Shown: one piece after another, positions 9,156-18,382 of the stretch
How the letters are laid out: each line of letters opens with the position of its first letter
How positions within the stretch are numbered: position 1 is the stretch's first letter
Assembly: GCA_034408745.1 (NCBI GenBank)
Contig: JAWXCM010000015.1
Coordinates: 1 to 59,544 of the forward strand
Reading direction: 5' to 3'
DNA length: 59,544 nt
Origin: JAWXCM01 sp034408745
GTDB taxonomy: Bacteria; Acidobacteriota; Terriglobia; Bryobacterales; Bryobacteraceae
The notes under the pieces: generated by a model
Told to the model about the DNA's origin: nothing
The model's database searches: none
The model's input: only the letters and a program-made list of their open reading frames with translations
Translations under genes and position numbers: made by a program

Positions 9156-9605
9156 TTATTCGAGGATCAGAGCGCCAGCGCCCTGGATCTGATAGATAGT
9201 GGAGCCCGACTTGACGGAGGCCTCGCTGAACTTGACGCCGCGTTCGTCGGCTTCATGCTTTGCGCGCGCGACCGCCTGTTCTTTCGTCATTTCAATCTTG
9301 TTCAACTTACCTTCGGCGACGGCCATCTTGCCAACTGACGTGCGTGGAAACACGATGTCGCCGTCGTTGACCTTGACGCGCACAGCGTTCTTCCCGGTTC
9401 CGGCAAGCTGCATCCAGCAGCCGGCCATCTGGCAAACTTCCGTCACCTTGCCCTTTACCTGAACGGTCTGGCCGGCATAGTTGGCGGGCGCCGCCATCAA
9501 CTGATCCACTGTCAACGGTTCCCGGAGCGTTAGAGGCTGTCCGAGCCGCGTTTCAGCCATGAGCACGGCCGCTCCGGCGAGCACCAGAATCAAGTTTCGA
9601 AGCAT
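9156..9605 (-). CDS. Exported DUF4920-family protein
   Basis: The 149-residue protein has a signal peptide (residues 1-17) and the DUF4920 motif VCQMAGCWMQL, in which Cys-x4-Cys-Trp-Met could bind metal. The middle part (GQTVQVKGKVTEV) is OB-fold-like. The function of the family is unknown. It forms a two-gene unit with the secreted phosphatase gene, whose ATG starts at the next base. The start ATG is at 9605, and the opposite-strand recG begins 65 nt away. Confidence 0.75.
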   Translation of the reverse strand: MLRNLILVLAGAAVLMAETRLGQPLTLREPLTVDQLMAAPANYAGQTVQVKGKVTEVCQMAGCWMQLAGTGKNAVRVKVNDGDIVFPRTSVGKMAVAEGKLNKIEMTKEQAVARAKHEADERGVKFSEASVKSGSTIYQIQGAGALILE

Positions 9606-9669
9606 GCCGACATTCTCTCACGGGAACGGCGGTGGCCGATCCTGAGGCGCGCTACACTGAGGTTGGTTC

Positions 9670-11772
9670 GTGGACCTAAACACACCCCTGACGTACGTGA
9701 AGGGAGTTGGACCGGCGCGCGGGGCCATGCTCGAGGCCAAGGGCCTGAGCACGGTCGAAGACCTGCTCCTCTACCTTCCTCTCCGATACGAAGACCGCAC
9801 CAATCTGAAGCCGATCGCGCAGCTCGCGCCCGGCGAGATGGCTGTTGTCATTTGCGAGGTCCGGACGGCGCGGGTTTCCGCGTTCAAACGTAAGAACATC
9901 GGGATGTTTGAGGCCACGTTTGGCGACGGGTCTCGCACTACTCTGCTCGGCAAGTGGTTTCATGGCGGCTATCTGGCCAACGTGCTGGTGCCCGGAATGC
10001 GAGTCGCGCTGTACGGCAAGGTCGAGCTGGATTCCTGGACCGGGCAGTTGCTGATCATGCATCCGGAGTACGAGGTCATGGGCGGCGACGAGGAAGAAGG
10101 CGAGGCGGGTCTGCACACCGGCCGCATCGTGCCGATCTACGAGGCGGCTGGCAAGGTCACCGCAAAGATCTTTCGCTCCATTCTTAAGCGCGTTTTCGAT
10201 TCGTTCACCGGCGGCATGGAGGACGTGCTGCCGGAAGCGATTCGCGAGCGGCTGAAACTGCCGGATCGCTGGACCGCCACGAAGAACATCCACTTTCCTC
10301 CGGAGACCGAGGATCTGCGCTTGCTGAATGCGTTTCGCTCGCAGTCGCACATTCGCATGATCTTCGAGGAGTTTTTCTGGCTGGAAACCGGCATCACGCT
10401 GAAGCGGATGAAGGCTCGGGCTGAGACAGGGATTGCGTTTGAGCTGCATGAGAAGGTGCGCGGGACGATCAAGCAGATGCTGCCGTTCAAACCGACCGGC
10501 GCGCAGAAGCGGGTGCTGGCTGAGATCGCGAAGGACATGGCGGAGCCGCATCCGATGAACCGGCTGCTGCAGGGCGACGTGGGCAGCGGCAAGACGATCG
10601 TCGCGGCCGAGGCAGCCATCATTGCCATCGAGAACGGGTATCAGGTGGCACTGCTGGCGCCGACCGAAATTCTCGCGACGCAGCATTATCTTTCATTCCG
10701 GCGGCTGTTTGAAAAGCTCGGGTATGTGGTTGCGTCGCTCACGGGGTCGAACACGGCGAAAGAAAAGACGAAGCTGAAGCAGTTTATCGCCGACGGGTTC
10801 GTGAATATTGTCATCGGCACGCATGCGCTCCTCGAAGCCGACGTCGAGTTTCAGAAGCTGGGGTTCGTGATTATCGATGAGCAGCACCGGTTCGGCGTGA
10901 TCCAGCGCCTGAAGCTGATTGAGAAGGGACAGCGGCCGGACGTGCTGGTGATGACCGCGACGCCGATTCCACGCACGCTGGCGATGACGATGTACGGGGA
11001 CCTGGACACGTCGATCATTGATGAGCTGCCCCCGGGTCGCAAGCCGGTTCGTACACAGCATTTCCCTGAGGATCGCGTGGAGCAGGTGTATTCGCTGATC
11101 GCGCAGCAGGTGGAGCTGGGGCGTCAGGCTTACGTGGTGTATCCGGTGATCGAAGAGTCGGAAACACAGGCGATGAAGGCTGCGCAGGCCATGCACGAAC
11201 AGTTATCACGCTTCGTGTTTCCGGATCTGCGGGTCGGCCTGCTGCATGGAAAAATGCCGTCTGATGACAAAGAAGCCACGATGGTGGCGTTCCAGCGCGG
11301 CGAGTATCAAATCCTTGTTTCGACCACAGTGATTGAGGTCGGCGTCGACGTTCCGAACGCCACGGTAATGCTGATTGAGCAGGCGGAGCGGTTCGGTTTG
11401 TCGCAGATGCATCAGCTTCGTGGACGCGTCGGCCGAGGCGCGGAACAAAGTTACTGTATTTTGGTCACAGGCAAGCTGAATGATACGGCGAAGGAAAGAA
11501 TCCGAACCATGGTGGAGTCCAGCGACGGATTCTATATCGCCGAGATGGATATGAAGCTTCGCGGACCGGGTGAGTTCTTCGGGACAAAGCAGTCCGGCCT
11601 GCCGTCGCTTCGAATCGCAAATATTCTTCGGGATGCGGAGATTCTCGAGCTGGCCCGAGCCGAGGCTGTCAGTTTTGTAGAGCGGCCGCCATCGCCCGAT
11701 GCATTGCGCCGCGTCGCGTCCTGGATCCAGACCCACTGGCAGCGCCGGTATGGTCTGGTGCAGGTGGGATAA
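9670..11772 (+). CDS. recG: ATP-dependent DNA helicase RecG
   Basis: The 700-residue protein matches RecG throughout. It has an N-terminal wedge/OB domain (MDLNTPLTYVKGVGPARGAML), Walker A RLLQGDVGSGKT, the helicase box FVIIDEQHRFGV, motif III VMTATPIPRTLAMT, and motif VI with MHQLRGRVGRG. The C-terminal GPGEFFGTKQSGLP is the RecG TRG motif. It remodels stalled replication forks and branch-migrates Holliday junctions. The GTG at 9670 gives the expected N-terminus. TACACT lies 11 nt upstream. It is followed 2 nt later by rsmD. Confidence 0.97.
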   Translation: MDLNTPLTYVKGVGPARGAMLEAKGLSTVEDLLLYLPLRYEDRTNLKPIAQLAPGEMAVVICEVRTARVSAFKRKNIGMFEATFGDGSRTTLLGKWFHGGYLANVLVPGMRVALYGKVELDSWTGQLLIMHPEYEVMGGDEEEGEAGLHTGRIVPIYEAAGKVTAKIFRSILKRVFDSFTGGMEDVLPEAIRERLKLPDRWTATKNIHFPPETEDLRLLNAFRSQSHIRMIFEEFFWLETGITLKRMKARAETGIAFELHEKVRGTIKQMLPFKPTGAQKRVLAEIAKDMAEPHPMNRLLQGDVGSGKTIVAAEAAIIAIENGYQVALLAPTEILATQHYLSFRRLFEKLGYVVASLTGSNTAKEKTKLKQFIADGFVNIVIGTHALLEADVEFQKLGFVIIDEQHRFGVIQRLKLIEKGQRPDVLVMTATPIPRTLAMTMYGDLDTSIIDELPPGRKPVRTQHFPEDRVEQVYSLIAQQVELGRQAYVVYPVIEESETQAMKAAQAMHEQLSRFVFPDLRVGLLHGKMPSDDKEATMVAFQRGEYQILVSTTVIEVGVDVPNATVMLIEQAERFGLSQMHQLRGRVGRGAEQSYCILVTGKLNDTAKERIRTMVESSDGFYIAEMDMKLRGPGEFFGTKQSGLPSLRIANILRDAEILELARAEAVSFVERPPSPDALRRVASWIQTHWQRRYGLVQVG

Positions 11773-11774
11773 TT

Positions 11775-12299
11775 ATGCGCGTAATTGCCGGCGAATTTCG
11801 CAGCCGCCGAATCAAGACATTGCCTGGACTGGACACTCGTCCGACACCGGACCGGCTGCGCGAAACGCTGTTCAGCATTCTCGCGCCTGAGATTGAAGAC
11901 TGCACGTTCATGGACGCTTATGCAGGCACGGGCGCGGTCGGCATTGAAGCTCTGAGCCGGGGTGCGGCGCGGGTCATCTTCATCGAGCGTTCAATAGCCG
12001 CCGCGGATGTGATCCGGCAGAATCTGGCCGTGCTCGGGCTTACGCGTCGCGCTGAGGTTCTGCCGGGTCGGGTGCTGCAGTATCTGGCGTTTCGTAAGGC
12101 CGACATCGTGTTTCTGGACCCGCCCTACTCGCTCTCGGCGGAGTATTCGCAGTCGCTGAGTCTGCTGGGTGGGGCGCCGCCTCCGTTGACCATTGCGCAG
12201 CATTCGGTGCGTCAGTCGCTGGAGGAAGAATACGGGGGACTGCGCCGCACGCGCGTGGTGAAGCAAGGCGATAATTCGCTCAGTTTCTACCGGCCGTGA
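11775..12299 (+). CDS. rsmD: 16S rRNA m2G966 methyltransferase RsmD
   Basis: The 174-residue protein starts MRVIAGEFRSRRIKT, the characteristic RsmD N-terminus. It has the SAM-binding motif MDAYAGTGAVGIEALSRGA and the catalytic FLDPPYSL (NPPY-type) motif. It methylates guanine 966 of 16S rRNA in the assembling 30S subunit. It starts 2 nt after the stop of recG and is probably translated from the same transcript. Confidence 0.95.
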   Translation: MRVIAGEFRSRRIKTLPGLDTRPTPDRLRETLFSILAPEIEDCTFMDAYAGTGAVGIEALSRGAARVIFIERSIAAADVIRQNLAVLGLTRRAEVLPGRVLQYLAFRKADIVFLDPPYSLSAEYSQSLSLLGGAPPPLTIAQHSVRQSLEEEYGGLRRTRVVKQGDNSLSFYRP

Positions 12300-12300
12300 G

Positions 12301-12306
12301 TACAAT
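12301..12306 (+). promoter_or_regulatory. Candidate -10 box upstream of the DUF29 gene remnant
   Basis: TACAAT lies exactly 7 nt before the ATG at 12314, with no ribosome binding site in between. It matches the -10 consensus at five of six positions. The arrangement is the same as at the PfkB-family gene (28232). Confidence 0.35.
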
Positions 12307-12313
12307 TGTGGCC

Positions 12314-12755
12314 ATGAAGAGCTTGTACGAGACGGATCTGCATGCCTGGGCTGCAGAATGCGGAACTCGTGCGCGAGCGCCGACTCGAAGAAGCTGACCT
12401 TGCCAACATTGCAGCGGAACTCGAACTGGTGGCCGGCAGCGAAAGGCGTGAACTCTACGGCAGGCTCGATGTGCTGATCCTGCACCTGTTGAAATATCAG
12501 CTCCGGCCCGAACTGACGAATCGAAGCTGGTGGCTGACGATTCGGGAACAGCGCCGGCCAGTGGCCAAGGTGCTGCGCGCCAGTCCGAGTCTTCAGCGGC
12601 TGCTGGCAGAGGCTGTTGCCGCGTCGTACCAGGACCCGAATCGGCGGCCAGCTAAGCCTTCGGCATCACCAGCTTCACGCCCGACCGCGCGAAACGAAAG
12701 CGCACCCGCGCGTCACGATACCGGTCCGAATCTACCGCGTCGAACTTCCACCTGA
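12314..12755 (+). pseudogene. DUF29-family protein gene, frameshifted and C-terminally decayed
   Basis: The ATG at 12314 opens with MKSLYETDLHAW, a typical DUF29 N-terminus. The frame then runs into a stop. The family sequence continues one frame over (LQNAELVRERRLEEADLANI to SWWLTIREQRRPVAKVLRASP). The join falls around 12352-12356, where two bases appear missing or one added. The expected C-terminal DUF29 motifs are replaced by low-complexity sequence overlapping the next, opposite-strand gene. A sequencing error could explain the first break but not the lost C-terminus. DUF29 proteins have no established function. Confidence 0.65.
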
Positions 12756-13104
12756 GGAGCGCGTCTTCCGCGGCCCGGCGCAGAGCGGGGTTGTGGTTGG
12801 CGCCCGCGGCGATGCTGCTGACACGTCCGTCGGCGGTCACTTTAATGAACAGATCGATATCCGTGGCTCGACGTAGTCCTCGTGGGGCCTCGGGCATCAC
12901 GACCTGCGCGTTCGACACTGCTGGCGGCGACGGGCTGCCCGCCCACACCATCGGCACCGGCCGTCTCGGAAACTGCTCCAGTTGCTGCGACTCGTTCCTG
13001 CGCGACTGCCACGCCGAGAACACGAATACGCCGACCAGAAATAACAGTGCGCCCGAGACGACAGTACTTATGCGCCGTTTGCGTTTCTTTATGCTGCAAG
13101 GCAC
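12652..13104 (-). CDS. TonB C-terminal-domain-like protein with N-terminal membrane anchor
   Basis: The 150-residue protein has a basic N-terminus (KKRKRR), one transmembrane helix (residues about 13-30) and a periplasmic C-terminal part that resembles a TonB C-terminal module (DIDLFIKVTADGRVSSIA followed by ALLRWKFDAV). The usual proline-rich TonB spacer is short. The start is GTG at 13104. Its 3' end overlaps the decayed DUF29 gene. It is more likely a TonB/energy-transducer-like structural protein than a full TonB. Confidence in the exact role is low. Confidence 0.6.
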   Translation of the reverse strand: MPCSIKKRKRRISTVVSGALLFLVGVFVFSAWQSRRNESQQLEQFPRRPVPMVWAGSPSPPAVSNAQVVMPEAPRGLRRATDIDLFIKVTADGRVSSIAAGANHNPALRRAAEDALLRWKFDAVDSDRYRDARVRFRFARSGVKLVMPKA

Positions 13105-13148
13105 CTCTTCTTACATACGCCGGGAACACGAGCAGCGGATGATGGGCT

Positions 13149-14906
13149 TTACCGTGAAGAGTCGTCGACGCGGATTACAACGATGGTCTGGTCGTCACTG
13201 AGGGCCATTTCTCCACGCCAGTTGTCGAGGTCCTTAAAGATGGCTTCGGAAATTTCCTTCACGGGCGCGTCGCAATTCTTTTTGAGCATCTTAAACGCTC
13301 GCGATGTGCCGTATTCGCCTTCCGCCGGATTTACCTGATCCTGCACGCCGTCCGAATAAAGCAGAATCAAATCGCCAGGCTGGGTCTGGAACCGGACCTC
13401 ATCGTACTCGCGGTCATCCAGCAGCCCCAGCGGAATACCCTCGGCCTGCAGCTTCACGCGTTCGCCATTTCGAAATACAAGCGGGCTCAGACCGCCGGCG
13501 TTGGAGATGGTGAGCGTGCCCTTGCTGCGCTGCCAGTACATCAGCGTCAGCGTGACGTACTGTGCGTCGACACGCCGCTCCAGCAGCACCTGGTTGAGCC
13601 GCTTCATTAACGCCGACGGACGCTGGATGCGCGGTGCCAGCGTGCGCAGAAGTCCACTGACCAGCGCTCCGTAAAGCGCCGCGGCCGCACCCTTGCCGCT
13701 GGAGTCGCCGAACGCAATCACAGCGGCGTCTTCGCTCTGCTCGAAGAAGTCGTACAGGTCGCCGCTGACCTCGCGGGCAGGCCGCCAGCCGATCGCGATC
13801 TCCAGACCCTCGATTCGCGCTTCCCGAGGCAGCAGAATCGACTGTACGCGCCGAGCCGCCTGCAAGTCCTGCTCCATGCGCTGCTCGCGCTGTGCGAGCT
13901 CCTCATAGAGCCGCGCATTCTCTACCGAACTCGCGATCTGGGGCGCCAGCAGCGACAGCGTGCGCACGTGCTCATCGGTGAAGTAGCCGATGCGCTCGCT
14001 CTCCAGATCCATGACGCCGACGACGCGGTCCTGCACCACCAGAGGGACCGCGACCTCTGAGCGAATGTCGGGGTGCGACGCAATGTACCGGGGATCGGTG
14101 AGTGTATCTTCGACACGAATTGTTTCGCGCTGTTCCGCCGCGGCGCCCGTGATTCCTTTGCCCAGCGGAATATTGTCGAGCGCCACCCTCTCATCGAAGC
14201 GTTCACTGAACCGGTGCCGCAGGCATTTCCGCTCAGAGTCCACCAGCAGGATGCTGAACGCGTCGTAGTGGATAAGCGTGTGCATGGCTTTGGCAATCTT
14301 GCCAAGCAGCTCATTCAAATGCAAAATCGACGAGAATTCCTGTGATAAATGCGCCAGCGTGCGAGACGTGCGGTTCTGCGTTACCACGCGCCGGTACAGT
14401 CGCGCATTGTCAACCGACGAGACGACGCGAGATGCGATCAGCCGGAGCAGGGAACTGTCTGCGTCGGTAAACGCGTTAATCCGCGTGGACTGGAGGTCGA
14501 TAATTCCTACCAGTTTCCCGCGAGCCACCATAGGTACCGCGAGCTCCGACCGTACCGCGTCCAGCGTCGACAGGTAGCGGGGATCGTTCCGCACATCGTT
14601 GACCATGACAGGTTGCCGTGTCGCCCCGGCAGCACCCACCAGCCCCTCGCCGAGAGGGATTACCAGGCTTCTTACAACTTCATCGCGGTGTCCCCGCGCG
14701 TAGCGAACCCGCAGTCCCTGCAGCTTGTCGTTGTACAGCAGAATGGCGAACACGTCGTGATCGATGACACGGTGGATGAAGTCCGCCACCGCTGGCAGCA
14801 GCTTGTCGAGGTCGAGCGTCTCGGCCATCGACTGCGAGATTTCGAGGAGGAAGTCGAGCAACTCCTCGCGCTCGGCAAATGGCACCGGCTGTTTCTGCGG
14901 CGTCAT
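13149..14906 (-). CDS. GAF-GAF-SpoIIE (PP2C-type) serine phosphatase
   Basis: The 585-residue protein has two GAF domains (about residues 20-175 and 195-340), a short coiled coil, and a C-terminal SpoIIE/RsbU phosphatase domain. The PP2C metal motifs are VIAFGDSSGKG and ILLYSDGVQDQ. Such proteins dephosphorylate anti-anti-sigma factors in partner-switching stress control, with the GAF domains sensing ligands or redox state. The ATG at 14906 is chosen because it follows the deoC stop by one base (TGATATG) and upstream sequence is deoC coding. No anti-sigma or STAS gene is adjacent, so the target is elsewhere. Confidence 0.9.
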   Translation of the reverse strand: MTPQKQPVPFAEREELLDFLLEISQSMAETLDLDKLLPAVADFIHRVIDHDVFAILLYNDKLQGLRVRYARGHRDEVVRSLVIPLGEGLVGAAGATRQPVMVNDVRNDPRYLSTLDAVRSELAVPMVARGKLVGIIDLQSTRINAFTDADSSLLRLIASRVVSSVDNARLYRRVVTQNRTSRTLAHLSQEFSSILHLNELLGKIAKAMHTLIHYDAFSILLVDSERKCLRHRFSERFDERVALDNIPLGKGITGAAAEQRETIRVEDTLTDPRYIASHPDIRSEVAVPLVVQDRVVGVMDLESERIGYFTDEHVRTLSLLAPQIASSVENARLYEELAQREQRMEQDLQAARRVQSILLPREARIEGLEIAIGWRPAREVSGDLYDFFEQSEDAAVIAFGDSSGKGAAAALYGALVSGLLRTLAPRIQRPSALMKRLNQVLLERRVDAQYVTLTLMYWQRSKGTLTISNAGGLSPLVFRNGERVKLQAEGIPLGLLDDREYDEVRFQTQPGDLILLYSDGVQDQVNPAEGEYGTSRAFKMLKKNCDAPVKEISEAIFKDLDNWRGEMALSDDQTIVVIRVDDSSR

Positions 14907-14907
14907 A

Positions 14908-15597
14908 TCAGGAGACCGTTGCTCCAACGATGGCGACGCTGGCGCTGGCGCCGATTCGTGAAGCACCCGCGGCGACCATCTCACGCACGCTCTCCAGTGT
15001 TCGAATTCCGCCCGAGGCCTTCACGCCGAGATCGGGGCCCACAGCGCGGCGCATCAGCGCAATATCGGAGACCGTCGCACCAGCCGAGCTGAAACCGGTG
15101 GATGTTTTCACAAAATTCGCTCCGGATTCGACGCAAATCGCGCAGGCACGTTCCTTTTGCCTATCCGTGAGCAGGCATGTTTCCAGAATCACTTTTAATA
15201 TTGCGCCCGAATCGTGGCAGGCCTGTGCCAGAAGGGCGATATCTTCACGCACCGCCTCTTCGTCACCGCCCAGCAAGGCACCGACATTCATCACCATGTC
15301 GACCTCCTGGGCGCCCTTTGCCAGCGCGTCGAGCGTCTCGGCGCGTTTCGCTTCTATGGCCATGGCGCCAAGCGGGAACCCGACCACCGTACAGACCTTG
15401 ACGGCCGTACCGGCCAGTTCCGCGGCAACCAGCGGCACCCAGAAACCGTTGACGCAAACGCTGGCAAAACCGTAGACGCGAGCCTCGGCGCAGATGCGCA
15501 GAACATCGGCTCGAGTGGCGTCTGCTTTGAGAATCGTGTGGTCAATGAGCGCGGCTACAGCGCGGTCGATTCGTGAGGGATCTGGTTGATTATTCAC
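14908..15597 (-). CDS. deoC: Deoxyribose-phosphate aldolase
   Basis: The 229-residue protein is a class I DeoC aldolase that cleaves 2-deoxyribose-5-phosphate to glyceraldehyde-3-phosphate and acetaldehyde. NFVKTSTGFSSAGAT carries the Schiff-base lysine. IDHTILKADATR at the N-terminus and GVKASGGIRTLES at the C-terminus complete the family pattern. The start is GTG at 15597. It is the first gene of a two-gene unit with the SpoIIE phosphatase. Confidence 0.95.
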   Translation of the reverse strand: MNNQPDPSRIDRAVAALIDHTILKADATRADVLRICAEARVYGFASVCVNGFWVPLVAAELAGTAVKVCTVVGFPLGAMAIEAKRAETLDALAKGAQEVDMVMNVGALLGGDEEAVREDIALLAQACHDSGAILKVILETCLLTDRQKERACAICVESGANFVKTSTGFSSAGATVSDIALMRRAVGPDLGVKASGGIRTLESVREMVAAGASRIGASASVAIVGATVS

Positions 15598-15667
15598 GTG
15601 GAATGCCCTTCGGCCGATGCGCGAAGGGGTACTTCAATGCTAGCACCCACCCGGCCGTCATGGGACG

Positions 15668-17023
15668 ATGGAACCTGTGGAAAACCAACACGGGCGGTAT
15701 CTGGAAGAGCTAAAGGAATTTCTCCGAATTCCCAGTATCAGTACGGATCCGGAGCGCGCTGCCGACGTCCGCCGCTGTGCGGAGTGGGTCTCTGAAAAGT
15801 TGACAGCCGCCGGGCTACGTAACGCGGGTCTGATTGAGGGCGCGGGACACCCGCTGGTTTACTCCGAGTGGCTGGATGCGCCCGGCCAACCGACGCTGTT
15901 GTTCTACGGTCACTATGATGTGCAGCCGCCGGACCCGCTCGACGAATGGCTGTCCCCACCGTTTGAACCCGAGGTCCGCGGCGACAACATCTATGCCCGG
16001 GGAGCGGCGGACGACAAGGGTCTCACCCTGATCCTCATCAAAGCCGTCGAGCGTCTGATGCAGCGCGACGGCAAACTGCCCGTGAACGTGCGCTTCCTGA
16101 TTGAGGGCGAGGAGGAGAGCGGCGGCGAGCACATTGAGCATTTCGTCGCCTCCGGTGATCCGCGCCTGAAAGCCGATGCCGCCATCATCTGCGACACAGA
16201 GATGTTCGCGCCGGAACTGCCGACCATCTGCGTCGGCCTCCGCGGCATCCTTTACGGCGAACTCCACGTGCAGGGCGCGGCGCAGGATCTGCACTCCGGC
16301 GTGTATGGCGGCGCGGCCCCAAATCCCGTGATGGCGATCGCTGAGATTCTCACCGCGCTCAAGGATCGCGACGGACGCATTCTGGTGCCGGGCTTCCTCG
16401 ACGCGGTGCAGCCTCCCGACCCGAAGGAAACGCAAGCCTGGAGCACCCTGCCGTTCGACGAGGAAGACTATCGCTCAAAGGAAATGAAAGCTCCCGCACT
16501 CACGGGCGAGACCGGCTTTTCGGTGTTCGAGCGCACCTGGGCCCGGCCGACCATGGAAGTCCACGGGATTCGCGGCGGGTTTACCGGAGAGGGCGCCAAG
16601 ACCGTGATTCCGGCCCGCGCGGTGGCCAAGGTTTCCTTCCGCCTGGTGCCCGATCAGAACCCCGATACCGCTTCGCAGCAGGTGGCCGCCGCCATCGCCG
16701 CCGCATGCCCAAAGGGCGTTACGGCCGAGTGGAAGACTCTTCATGCAGGCGGACCGTCACTGGTCGACCCCAACAGCGTCTACATCGAGCGGGCCGCGGA
16801 TGCAATGACGGCAGTCTTCGGCAATAAAACAGTGTACGTGCGTTCCGGCGGGTCGATTCCAATTGTCGGAGTATTTCAGCGATTTCTGAGTATTCCGAGC
16901 GTAATGATGGGCTTTGGACTGCCTGACGATAATCTGCATTCGCCGAACGAGAAACTGTTTCTTCCGAATTTCTACCGGGGGATTGATGCTGTGGTCCGCT
17001 ATCTCGAAATTTTGGGAGGCTAA
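15668..17023 (+). CDS. M20-family dipeptidase/zinc peptidase
   Basis: The 451-residue protein is an M20 metallopeptidase. Zinc-site motifs are FYGHYDVQPPDPLDEW, YARGAADDKG and IEGEEESGGEH; the di-zinc bridging Asp is in the second. The dimerisation domain lies near residues 190-320. It resembles carnosinase/CNDP-like dipeptidases, which cleave dipeptides in the cytoplasm. The stop codon is immediately followed by the fumC ATG with no gap, so the two genes are translationally linked. Confidence 0.93.
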   Translation: MEPVENQHGRYLEELKEFLRIPSISTDPERAADVRRCAEWVSEKLTAAGLRNAGLIEGAGHPLVYSEWLDAPGQPTLLFYGHYDVQPPDPLDEWLSPPFEPEVRGDNIYARGAADDKGLTLILIKAVERLMQRDGKLPVNVRFLIEGEEESGGEHIEHFVASGDPRLKADAAIICDTEMFAPELPTICVGLRGILYGELHVQGAAQDLHSGVYGGAAPNPVMAIAEILTALKDRDGRILVPGFLDAVQPPDPKETQAWSTLPFDEEDYRSKEMKAPALTGETGFSVFERTWARPTMEVHGIRGGFTGEGAKTVIPARAVAKVSFRLVPDQNPDTASQQVAAAIAAACPKGVTAEWKTLHAGGPSLVDPNSVYIERAADAMTAVFGNKTVYVRSGGSIPIVGVFQRFLSIPSVMMGFGLPDDNLHSPNEKLFLPNFYRGIDAVVRYLEILGG

Positions 17024-18376
17024 ATGCCGGACTTCCGCATTGAACGCGACACCATGGGCGAAATGCGCATACCCGTGGACGCGCTGTACGGTCCGCAAAC
17101 CCAGCGGGCCGTGGAGAACTTTCCTGTCAGTGGCCTGCGCTTCCCGCGGGCCTTTCTGCGCGCACTGGGTCTGATCAAAGCCTGTGCCGCCGACGTGAAC
17201 GGGCGTTTGGGCTACGTTCCGGCCGACGTGGCGAATCGCATTCTGACCGCCGCGCTCGAAATGGCCGACGGCAGGCACGATTCGCAGTTCGTGCTCGACA
17301 TCTTTCAGACGGGCAGCGGCACCTCCACCAACATGAACGTCAATGAAGTGATCGGCCACCTGGCCGGGGCGCACCCCAACGATCATGTGAATCAGGGCCA
17401 GTCGAGCAACGATGTGATTCCCTCGGCGATGCACGTCTCGGCAGCCGAGTCGGTATCAACCACGCTGATTCCCGCCATGCATGCGTTGCACGAGGCGCTC
17501 GACGCAAAGGCCAGCGAGTTCCACCACATCATCAAGATCGGTCGCACGCATTTGCAGGACGCGGTGCCGATGCGGCTGGGTCAGGAGTTCAGCGGATGGG
17601 CGGCGCAGGTGCAGTATTCCATCGACCGTATCAACGACGCGCTAAACGGTATTTACGAACTGCCGCTCGGCGGGACCGCGGTCGGCACCGGACTAAACGC
17701 GCTGCCAGGCTTTGCTAAGGCGACCATCGAACTGCTGTGCCAGCGAACTGCGCTGCCGTTCCGCGAAGCACGCAATCACTTTGAGGCGCAGGGCTCGAAG
17801 GACGCCGTTGTATTTCTTAGCGGGGCGCTGCGGAATTACGCTGTCAGTTTTACGAAAATCGCGAATGATATTCGGTGGCTGGGCTCCGGACCGCGATGCG
17901 GGCTCGGCGAACTGCGCATCCCGCCGACGCAGCCCGGGTCGAGCATCATGCCTGGCAAGGTGAATCCCGTCATCGCCGAGAGCGCGCTGATGGTGTGCGC
18001 GCAGGTAATCGGCAACGATGCCACCATCGCATGGAGCGGAGCCGCGGGCAACCTGGAGCTCAACGTAATGATGCCCGTGATGGCGTACAATCTCCTGCAG
18101 TCCGTGGAACTGCTGGCTTCGGCCTCGCGCAATTTTGAAACCCGCCTGGTTCGCGGGCTGGAAGCCGACGCCGCACGAGCCTCGTCGCTGGTGGAGCAGT
18201 CGCTGGCCATGGTGACCGTGCTGGCCCCTGTTATCGGCTACGAAAAGGCCGCGGAAATCTCGAAACAAGCCCACGCAACGGGTCGCACCATACGCGAAGT
18301 GGCGCTGGAAAAGAGCGGGCTCGACGAGACGAAACTGAACGAGTTGCTGGATCCCGCCACACAGGCGGGAAACTAA
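17024..18376 (+). CDS. fumC: Class II fumarate hydratase
   Basis: The 450-residue protein interconverts fumarate and malate in the TCA cycle. Family motifs are SGTSTNMNVNEVIG, GQSSNDVIPSAMH, GRTHLQDAVPMRLGQE and the signature PGSSIMPGKVNPV. Aspartate ammonia-lyase shares these motifs, but the N-terminal FRIERDTMGEMRIP pattern and the length favour FumC. It starts directly at the end of the M20 peptidase gene and is followed 6 nt later by the MoxR gene. Confidence 0.92.
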   Translation: MPDFRIERDTMGEMRIPVDALYGPQTQRAVENFPVSGLRFPRAFLRALGLIKACAADVNGRLGYVPADVANRILTAALEMADGRHDSQFVLDIFQTGSGTSTNMNVNEVIGHLAGAHPNDHVNQGQSSNDVIPSAMHVSAAESVSTTLIPAMHALHEALDAKASEFHHIIKIGRTHLQDAVPMRLGQEFSGWAAQVQYSIDRINDALNGIYELPLGGTAVGTGLNALPGFAKATIELLCQRTALPFREARNHFEAQGSKDAVVFLSGALRNYAVSFTKIANDIRWLGSGPRCGLGELRIPPTQPGSSIMPGKVNPVIAESALMVCAQVIGNDATIAWSGAAGNLELNVMMPVMAYNLLQSVELLASASRNFETRLVRGLEADAARASSLVEQSLAMVTVLAPVIGYEKAAEISKQAHATGRTIREVALEKSGLDETKLNELLDPATQAGN

Positions 18377-18382
18377 GGAAAG

